Assembly: GCA_964016105.1 (NCBI GenBank)
Contig: CAXHEX010000002.1
Span: forward strand, 248,001 to 312,000
Source: Ketobacter sp964016105
GTDB taxonomy: Bacteria > Pseudomonadota > Gammaproteobacteria > Pseudomonadales > Ketobacteraceae
Length of the DNA stretch: 64,000 nt
Direction of reading: 5' to 3'
Shown here piece after piece: positions 56,901 to 61,500 of this stretch. The notes beneath the pieces are model-generated. The model saw nothing but the letters and a program-made list of their open reading frames with translations, did no database searches and was not told where the DNA came from. Positions within the stretch are counted from its first letter, which is position 1, and each line of letters opens with the position of its first letter. The position numbers and the translations under genes were made by a program.

Positions 56901-58521
56901 GACCCAAATGCTGATGTAACGTTTCAGTTGATTCCAGGGCTACTGCATCGATTCGGGTATGCAGATCCGCCATGGAATCCAAGGCGCTAACATAATGTTC
57001 CACCAGTCGTGCAATAGTGGACTCATTGAACAGATCCGTGTTGTATTCCACGTAGCCGGTTAAATCATCGTCGTTCTGGGCCACGGTAATGATCATATCA
57101 AATTTGGAATCCGCTTCGTCCAGGACCAACGATTCCATTTTCAGGTTAGTTAGCTTTTGGAAGGTATCGAATAGTTGATTCTCTTGCGCCCCACTTTGCA
57201 CGGAACCTTTAAAGTTCTGCAGCTGAAAACCCACTTGTGCCAGGGGTGGGTAACTGGGGTTACGGGGAATTTCCAGGTTATCAATGATCAGCTGTGCCGG
57301 GGTGTCCTGGTGGGCCATCACATCCAGCAAACGCTGTTGCACCCGACCAAGGTGCTGCTCCCAGGTGGGATTGCCACTGAGATCCGCACGCACCAAAATA
57401 CCGTTAACAAAAAAACCGATCAGCTGTTCCAGTTCTTTGTGATTGCGGCCCAAGGTGGGCATACCCAGACAAAAGTCCGTCTGCTGTGCATGACGTGACA
57501 ACACCAGTTGCAAACCCGCCATCAGCCCCATAAATAGGGTAACCCCTTTGCCCTGACACACCTTGGCCACAAGCTCGGAAGTGCGTTTAGGTATGGCAAA
57601 GCGGTATTTTGCACCCTTGGTGGTTTGTACAATGGGGCGCGGTCGATCCGTGGGCAGTGCGAGTAATGAAGGCACGTCTTCAAGCTGCTTGCGCCAAAAC
57701 TCTATTTCATCGGTGAGTTTGTCACCACTGAACAGCTGTCGCTGCCAGGCGGCGTAATCCAAATATTGTATCGAAAGGGGTTCAAGGGCCACCGGTTGTT
57801 GTTGCGGCAGAGATGCATGCAGCAACGAAGCGTAGTGTAATGCGATTTCCCTAGCCAGCAGGTTTTGGGATAAGCCATCGGAAATAATGTGATGCAGGCA
57901 TACCGCCAATACCCACTGTTGCTGCGCCTCACCCACCACTTGAATTAAATCAAAACGGTATAGAGGCCCTTTAGCCAAATCAAAACTCTGATTGGCATAA
58001 CGGCGCACGCTCTCCAGGATCATTTGGTCCGCCTGGGCCGAATCTTCAATCCGTATCTCATGGAGCCCCAACACCTGATCGGGAACCGATTGCAACACCG
58101 CATAGGGCTCGCCGGTGTCCCCTTCGGCCACCACCATACGCAAGGATTCCTGTCGGCTCAGTACCCCGTGAATAGCTTGATTGAGTACCTCTGAATTTAA
58201 CTCACCGGTGAATTTAAACGCCATGGGCAAGTTGTAGGCGATGCCACCGGGATTGAGTTTATCCATGGTCCAGAGTGCCACCTGGGTAAAGGACAGCACT
58301 AAAGGCTGGTCACGATCCACAAGTGGAATGGTGCTGGCCTTTTCCGTGGGTTTCTGGCTCTCTTTTAAAAACTCGATTATCTCGGGTTTTAGGGCGGTAA
58401 GGTGCTGCTTGATTTCAGGCGTAACCGCTCCCTTGGGGGCTTTTATCTTAAGCTTTTCACCATCCAAAGTGAGTTGAATCTTGGCTTGCCGCAGAAGGGT
58501 TAATAAATCAAGCAGGTTCAT
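41995..58521 (-). CDS. Non-ribosomal peptide synthetase, four modules, terminal thioesterase
   Basis: The 5508-residue enzyme reads: TubC-type docking domain (1-55), C1 (about 70-510, HHIISDG 210), C2 (545-960, HHIVIDG 685), A1 (1000-1495), T1 (Ser1539), C3 (HHIITDG 1724), A2 (2070-2565), T2 (Ser2611), C4 (HHLVTDG 2804), A3 (3140-3635), T3 (Ser3677 in GGQSL), C5 (HHIISDG 3867), C6 (HHGVLDG 4331), A4 (4650-5150), T4 (Ser5192), TE (5240-5500, GQSLGG Ser5319, His in GGHETL). Pocket codes by eye: A1 DLKNVGSDVK, A2 and A3 DLKNFGSDIK, A4 DIWEMTADDK (Dab-like). No epimerisation or methylation domain is seen. C2 and C6 are extra domains of a divergent type. The gene follows the upstream NRPS after 26 bp and is tightly followed by the aminotransferase. 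Confidence 0.96.
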   Translation of the reverse strand: MNLLDLLTLLRQAKIQLTLDGEKLKIKAPKGAVTPEIKQHLTALKPEIIEFLKESQKPTEKASTIPLVDRDQPLVLSFTQVALWTMDKLNPGGIAYNLPMAFKFTGELNSEVLNQAIHGVLSRQESLRMVVAEGDTGEPYAVLQSVPDQVLGLHEIRIEDSAQADQMILESVRRYANQSFDLAKGPLYRFDLIQVVGEAQQQWVLAVCLHHIISDGLSQNLLAREIALHYASLLHASLPQQQPVALEPLSIQYLDYAAWQRQLFSGDKLTDEIEFWRKQLEDVPSLLALPTDRPRPIVQTTKGAKYRFAIPKRTSELVAKVCQGKGVTLFMGLMAGLQLVLSRHAQQTDFCLGMPTLGRNHKELEQLIGFFVNGILVRADLSGNPTWEQHLGRVQQRLLDVMAHQDTPAQLIIDNLEIPRNPSYPPLAQVGFQLQNFKGSVQSGAQENQLFDTFQKLTNLKMESLVLDEADSKFDMIITVAQNDDDLTGYVEYNTDLFNESTIARLVEHYVSALDSMADLHTRIDAVALESTETLHQHLGLEKGETLRRLTTTQMAFVQDLQLRPHTKQYAVGFIYNINAELDQSHLKHAINHVVQSHEALRCRYVRCDLPWADGAYQVVKPVVGMAANVTLDVIDIADQSDPDSFVYQHHERWCYVEADIFKDDLLRFQLLTHGDRCWLLLASHHIVIDGISGMNMLQKIVASYHALVAGEPLPQFEDHFPQYIDRHFQQVDSADSLGFWRQQAQAVAPLSYSLPKQRHQHNHYQILSQPVSAELLENIKRYCRSKKSHPSILFRLVAALLVKQYCRPEEDFVLWDIQSGRDKIEALDIGVFYQQTPYIIPLDCIGSQCHGDDFFAQQKQYRKAIRGNTFLSLQALNQLFPAGNLVFQYNYFNFLENVEMAGSSTLPYTFSSHVDNTVQVFIKDYGHELYFELWTDGTAFVDLHFLQRMESLTRQIVEQDSQFSQLNFLLENEQTELQQWNSKSPVDQVINFEPLTSLADGLYQAVASAPDAVAVYHGDLASQSELTYHELNARSNQLSRLLSEHGVGPQSSVGICMDRGPWFIVSIWAVIKTGAVYIPIESGYPKDRIAYILDDAKAKVLLTQECLLETVQGSCDSLLTTETLPQQLAAFSEDNVEYRPQPQDPLYIIYTSGSTGKPKGAVVTHAGELNLLQWYRGLCQFGSEARALVVSAFGFDLTQKNLLAPLLCGSAIVIPQMEQYDGDFVASVVQKYQVSHINCAPSTFYGLLDGDEQRKAQQLCSLRWVVLGGEALQLSRLQSWLQHSDTQAKVVNSYGPTECTDVVSYHIVEQMPREQAAIPIGKPIVNTQLYIINDDCHPVPHGVIGEIAVAGAGVGLGYLNKPELTQAVFVENPFGAGLLYKTGDLGRFLPDGAIEYVGRKDFQVKLRGLRIELGEVETAVKSLEGVTDALVLVEDQQLIAYGLVPQGDLDPNWQAQLRNQLPDYMVPSQLMTMEAWPLTPNGKIDRKALPRASEMGPAQEYVAPRNELESDIAEIWQLVLKQNTVGVHHSFFDLGGHSLLANQIVTRMRNRFSIELPIRDLILYPTVAQLAERVKLAQKSQQQGEMIACDRNQRIPLSAPQQRLWLLDKIEPGNPAYHVPSIIEVNGGLDFAVLEQAFQQLIQRHEVLRARFLEDKEGPYQVFSDSESATLIMADFSQLDEQQARKKVAGIVTKPFDLEQGGLVRGHICKLDEDRFVLIVVLHHIITDGWSNGLLIRQLAEGYIQILSGQQHSAPVADLQYADFACWQQQYLTQERLDTKFEFWQQQLQEVPVLDLPTDFSRPAVQSFAGASVSFQLSQTASAELDRLANRYQCTHFMVLLACYSVLLQRYSGQDHFAIGTPVAGRDRVELESMVGFFVNTVAIPVEPKPEQSFLQFLEAVKTTSLACFEHQDIPFEQIVEHINPDRDMSRSPLFQVMMAYQNLPQDDVGLGQAALEGLQFSAYELELETAKFDQTLTLWPQQGTIHGSLSYSTALFSADTMARFVQHFVALCESLLTHPQQALYQAQLLSPQERTRQVQEWNQTEQAYPPFARVEQWFSHAAQHHAIRSAICCDQQQLSYEQLEHYSNGLAALLVQGGVTPGQQVGLIQHRNLHLMTSILGILKAGGVYVPIDAAYPEQRIQYICEQSAIKFVLTQSQLKSLVPAGVEALEIDQLDLSSLASAVKPDLTHDLIPELIPDLATEPNAPGDDLIYVIYTSGSTGLPKATAAYQRSEVNLLNWYSSQFGLNSDDRFLLLSAIGFDLTQKNLFAPLVNGAQLVIPSFQEYDPARLVDLIEQHQITWINCAPSAFYPLIDNPQDWPRLASLRHLFLGGEPINLARLADWLQQSQCQVVNSYGPTECTDIAAWHPVDLARDREQALLPIGKPNFNVQLYVLGEHLELLPQGAVGELCIAGDGVGPGYLNQAQLTQAAFVENPFTDNSKLYRTGDRARFRDDGSVVFLGRKDHQVKLRGYRIEVGEIEAVINQHPMVSGSLVAVLDRQNAPSQLVAWVESMSLEPNLLGEVQALCSTNLPKYMHPDAWVIVERFPLTPNGKVDRKNLPPPIWQTRSQSLVLPRTHNERLVADIWCQILKLDQVGVHDSFFELGGHSLLATQVAARIRSELGQTISIRDFMLAPTVEALAARLDKLGDQEAELELVAVPREQRLPLSFAQQRLWLLDAIEGGSLAYHVPTVLRIKGNLDEASLEHALAAVINRHEGLRTVINQDDSGPYQHILPQDSWTLATTQLIEDEQPEDEQQIEFEVKQQVMRQLMTPFDLETGPLFRAHLFCLPDNEYVFSMVIHHLVTDGWSMNLLLQDLVQAYLQHSSFGEANLSPLPIQYGDYAHWQRQRLTEEKQAQLLDYWSTQLHGVEPLALPTDLPRPRVQTFNGNTLRFTIDEATVTGLRNIATQQGCSFFTLLLSAYGVLLHKYSGQNDFAIGTPVAGREHTALEQVVGFFVNTLAVRLTLDPNDSFTCLLQQVKQTVVDGFAHQEVPFEQVVEAIDPLRDMSRSPLFQVMLAYQNLPVDQSQLGGVEAMGDITIEAFDPGVDSSKFEQTLTLWDQNGGLGGSLQYNTDLFTESTIAHFIEHFQALLKALVNDPDATLAQQSILTQQEVEQQVVEWNLTGTDHNLESTLNRQISAAANQYADNVAVVCGENQLTYQELEQVSNGLAHHLIEQGVAVGDRVAICSDRHVHLLTLCLGVIKAGATYVPIDPAYPLERICYILDAAEVKTVLTLDHLSACLPQNVKKISWQQLQSRIENYPADLPDISVSPQQLLYLIFTSGSTGLPKGTGAYHSSEINLLNWYCGQFNMTSQDKILLLSALGFDLTQKNLFAPLMTGATLVIPEFQEFDAQQINSLIQTEKVTWLNCAPSAFYALQDEPNQWPDISSLRLLFLGGEPINLQRLQAWLQQSHCQLINSYGPTECTDIAAWYAVDLARDIETATLPIGRPNYNVQLFILGEQLELLPVGAVGELCIAGAGVGPGYINNPELTATSFVDNPHLNSHGHSKLYRTGDRARYRHDGNVEYLGRRDHQIKLRGYRVEAGEIQAVLNRTDEVQDSLVDVLSDANGVQRLVAWVVSEQELHSSELANQCSQFLPRFMVPELWVVLAAFPLTPNGKVDRKALPKPQVEEADTYLAPRTDLENQLCDLWAASLGRNQVGIRNNFFEMGGQSLVATQLINKVSKLLGRPVPVRLLFENPTVEALAQALDTLSDHGQRPAIKVRQDRSQAPLSFGQQRLWFFEKMNPGTHANNMPVALKIKGELDTAVLEKAFQEVVRRHESLRTYFIEDAQGEPLQIIQQQIELTLDVEDIRALQGEQQQDAVARAIEHNSQNLIALDQAPLWNLRLLKLEQKSHLLLLCMHHIISDGASQVVLFRELMTLYLAYQQQLPSPLPELKVQYPDFAQWQRDWLNHERLEHQLAYWQKQLKSAPPLLELPLDYPRPSVQVTQGDSLSFDMPAGFVEQLKQVCNQQQVTPFMFMLLGWKLLLSRYSGQQDILVGVPTLGRDSSELDSVIGFFIQSLVLRSDLHRNPTVEQALSQIKTTVLDGFSNADVPVDLIAERLAVPRNPAYSPLVQVAFQLLDQAGFSVDSVLSNARFGDMEVEVVGGQTQSSKFDITLNLTLNESQLAGSLEFNSALFKRETIATMVAHYQTLCQALLTDLDKPLAAINFVGDSHILERLQLDSKDVHSVIPLSAMQYDMFMDNLVNPHSLQSSHGWQIAIHRPLDLELWQRCIQYLTDKQPLLRCKFMTSDTPYMDMGYLVVDQQKTVHLELFDYSEAAVDEEALNNHIRDYIYRPYQVTEDELIHHGVFKLAADHFIVVTAVHHGVLDGASLNNYWLQLIDTYQAFSEGSTPDISTVEFQNYVALDRATMDNQDILEFWRGKFASVEPLDFTVPSPIPEPGHFITREHFLEDEHWQKVKAYCRSQRITPALYFKCLYGILIGAYCRPDGDFSVQETMGGRTKGHAEGYGCYIQETPFVFTQQSLNSASKFGDLINYARSFQKEIKPYRAISIGKQIQISPRGRLGFMFNYYQFLASSEFLGQQFDPEGTPSDPTHNVQFVVTEVGGKLKLNLFYHGHLFADFGLLQRIQSLSQQIVEDGVNALSELRWVTNPTERTQLLELWNDTQRDYDLSLCIHQKFELQAAKTPDQLAIVDDENSLTYGQLNQKANQVAHHLVAKGIKSNDLVGLCAQRSCEFLVAVLGIMKAGGAYVPMDPKYPEDRILYMIENSQCGVLITEQVQLSKLEPHLAGVNTLCLDDDSSCLNQESSQNLNLPVSNRDRAYMIYTSGSTGLPKGAIVRHDGALNHIEAEREVLEFPGPFSFLQTAPSSSDISVWQFLGPVTCGGSVVVLDDVTHSQKLFNLVNQYQLDVVELVPVALQLLMEYVRTLPAAQRSMASLRWMMATGEAVSVDLVNQWLQLYPDIPVVNAYGPTEAADDVIQCAIPQPMASNQRSVPIGKPLPNLTVYVVDDAMRLVPAGVAGEICIGGIGVGEGYWRNPEKTAQAFVPNPFVPGDVLYRTGDLGRWLQDGTVEYLDRVDNQVKVRGFRIELGEVEAALSSLTGVRENVVIVRDDLPGGTALAAYVVAADSALELEASALRAQLREQVPDFMVPASITILSALPLTPAGKIDRKALPRPESLQLAGVDYVAPRNELEQQIASIWEAYMPVERISVKDNFFELGGHSLIGVRIIAKINKQLGTQLQVAALLSSQTIEGLAQLIQDGGSSDSELVPLQQNQHPPLFMIHPVGGDVLCYAELALALKNDFSVYGLRAQGLDGEQPPFDSLEQMVECYTQHIVHTQSQGPYRLLGQSLGGILALAVAERLVQLGHEVSAVMMLDTYSPDYLIQHYDNPTKVVSAAFGQGAQASDLQVSDLEVQDLQQQYQQLQRLRVVPQEVSLQQFTGIVKVSQQNQSFATQYKVENLATKVHHFTAQDNVTGVSSLESWNSESWKNEQDTSGQLAFSSCHRVPGGHETLMQGENAIPLAEQIAKLLANKNYNNE
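42355..42399. repeat. Degenerate 15-bp tandem repeat in the TE lid region
   Basis: About three degenerate 15-bp units encode SDLQV-SDLEV-QDLQQ inside the thioesterase domain of the 5508-residue NRPS. The position fits the variable lid insertion of NRPS thioesterases. Confidence 0.55.
51916..51960. repeat. Degenerate 15-bp tandem repeat before the A2 core of the large NRPS
   Basis: Three degenerate units encode PDLTH-DLIPE-LIPDL just before the phosphate-binding loop of A2. The segment is a surface linker in other A domains. Confidence 0.5.
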
Positions 58522-58547
58522 ATATTGGGATTATTCCGGATATCAAG

Positions 58548-61500
58548 TTAGAGTTCTAATTCTTCAAAATCGTCATCGTCTGCATCTTCGTCGCCAACGG
58601 ACTGCCCCGCTTCCCGTAACCAAAGTGCATTTTCAACATAGCTGGCCATGCCCTCAATACTGGCCACCTCCATCAGCCGACGCATGGTAAATTCAACGTC
58701 ATAACGTTCTTTTACCCGGCTCACGATCTGGATGGCCAACAAGGAATGGCCTCCCACATCAAAGAAATTCTCATCCACACTGATCTGCTCTATTTTCAAA
58801 ACCGATTGCCATATAGCGGCAATCGCTGTTTCCATCTCAGTGCGGGGTGCCACGTATTCCTTAACACTCCAGAACTGCGCCGGGTTGGGCAAATTACGGC
58901 GTTGAACTTTGCCGTTTGCGTTAAGTGGGATGCGCTCAATGGGAATATACAATGCGGGCACCATATATTCCGGCAACTGCTGGCGCAGGGTATTACGCAA
59001 CTGTTGAGTGACTTCCTCTTGACTCAGCTCTGTGACCACATAGGCCACCAGGCAAGGTTCATTGCGTAGATCGTTGGCCAACACCACCGCCGCTGCGGAT
59101 CCCACTGGGGATTGGGTGATGGCGGATTCAATTTCCCTTGGCTCAATACGATAACCGCGAATTTTGATCTGATCGTCCACACGGCCTAAAAATTCTATTT
59201 CGCCGCGGGCATTGACCCTACCCAGATCGCCGGTCTTATAGATGCGGTCCTGGACAGATTCGGTATGGAGGGACTCGGTCTGAAGGGACTCGGTCTGAAG
59301 GGACTCGGTCTGAAGGGACTGGGTGACAGGATTGACGATAAATCCGCTTTCAGCCTGTGACTGATCCAAATAGCCCAACGCTAAATACGGGGTACGAATC
59401 CAGATTTCGCCCACATGACAAGGGGGAAGCCCATTGCCTTTAGGGTCAACGATACTGATTTGCACATCGTCGATGGCCTTGCCCACCGGCACATAACCTA
59501 CAGAAGTGGCCACCTTATCCATGGTTTGAGTATGATCGTCGTCAACGGCCTGCCATCGATGATAGGCCATAACCTGAGGTGTCTCAGTGGCACCATAACC
59601 GTTTACCACACTGCAACCAGGAGCCATTTTTGAGGCCCGTTGTGCCAAGTCCGTGGCTAGCCTGTCACCACCGAACAGCATTAATTTCAGGCGGTCTAGA
59701 ACCACTGATTCCTCATCCGTACTGGAGCCACTTACCAAGACTTCACCCATGGCAGGGGTTAAGTGCAAAACGGTAATTTGGCGTTCCTTGATCCAGTTTA
59801 CAAAACCTTGGGGATCCAACAACCAATCTGCCGCTGGAATATTGATGGTAGCGCCCATGGATAAGGGCACAAAAATATCCCGCAACAATGGATCGTGGCT
59901 TAGACCGGACAGCAGGGAGAAATTATCTTCAACCGTAAGCTTGAATTCATCCCCATACCAATGGATGAAATGAGACAGGGACGCAAAGTTGGAGACTACA
60001 CCTTTTGCAGTACCGGTGCTGCCGGAAGTAAAACCAATAACCGCTGGATCATGAACATCATGGGGCCCATCATCTATGGGCTGGGCCAAATCAGATGCCA
60101 ACAACTCATCCACGCTGGAGCAGCCAAGCAAACTTGAAGTCACGGATTCAGGAACTAAATGCTGATTTAACTCCGGTGTAAGTTCCGTAGTGGACAAGAG
60201 GAACTTAGGTAGCAATTGTTCATTGATATCTCTTAACCGCTGCACTGGGTAAGCTGAATCCAAAACAGAAAATACCGCCCCTGCCCTTAACACCGCTAGA
60301 ATTGCGGTAATCAGGCTTGGACTACGGTGAGCATAAATAGCCACCCTATCCCCAGGTTCAATTCCCTTGGCTTTTAAAGCACCCGCTAACAATGCGGAAT
60401 CGCCCGCAAGACTAGCGTAGGATATCTCCCCTCCCTCATGGCGAATGGCGGTTTTCTCTGCCTGTTGGTTTGCTTGTTGTACGAACAAATCCAGCGCACT
60501 GACCTGAGGTGCCAACGCAATGGGATCAGAAAATGACACGGTGCTGGAACCATCAATAGCAGCACCAATATCCTGATCCAGGCTCTGCTTCAGGTTCGAC
60601 AGCAAGCCAACGAAATCAGACATAAAGCGGGAAACGGTGTTTTCGCTGAACAGATCTCGGTTGTAGACCATCACCAACTCCATGGTGTGATCGGTTGTTT
60701 CACTGGCGTACAGGTTCATCTCATATTTGGCGTGATTATGATTGTCATCCTGGGGCAAAGGCTCAATCACTAAATCAGAGTTAGATTCCATTTCCTGAGG
60801 TAAATTCAGCAAATTCAAACACACCTGGAAAAAAGGCGTTCTAGAGGAATCCCGAGGGGGTTTTAATTCCTGTACAATTTTCTCAAATGGCAATGCCTGG
60901 TGGGCGAACACATTGAGCGTGGTTTCTTTTACTTTTTTCAACAGCTGACGAAAGCTTAACCCATGGCTGAGTTCGGTGGACACCACCACCGTGTTGATAA
61001 ACAGGCCCACCACATTTTCGGTTTCCACTTCATCGCGACCGGCAACTGGAGTGCCCACGTTAATGTGATTCTGCCCCGAATACTTTGATAGCAACAGCTG
61101 GTAGGCTGCCATCAATATCATAAACAGGGTGACCCCTTCTTCCTGGGCCATTTGGTTTAGCTCAGCCATCAAATCTGCTGATAAATGGGTGGACAGATTG
61201 GCGCCGGAATTGGTTTGTACTTTCGGCCTTGGGAAATCCGTGGGCAGATGAAGAACCTGACCGTCGTTATTGAGTTGCTGTTTCCAAAACTGGAGATGGG
61301 ATTGCAGTAATTCTCCTGCCATCCAGTTTCGCTGCCATGCGGCAATATCCACGTACTGGAATTCCAATTCCGGTAGATGAATGGATTTCCCATCCAGCGC
61401 GGATTGATAAAACGCCATCAATTCAGCAGTCATAATGTTCAGGGACCAGCCGTCGGAGACCATATGGTGAACGGCACCCACAAACACCGAGTGATCCTCA

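Noticed and set aside
55640..58315. C2 or C6 as epimerisation domain
   Set aside because: E domains follow a carrier domain directly. Here C2 and C6 follow a C domain, and C1 and C5 have regular C-domain starts (LSF-Q) and FD-I motifs, so a T-E-C order does not fit either.
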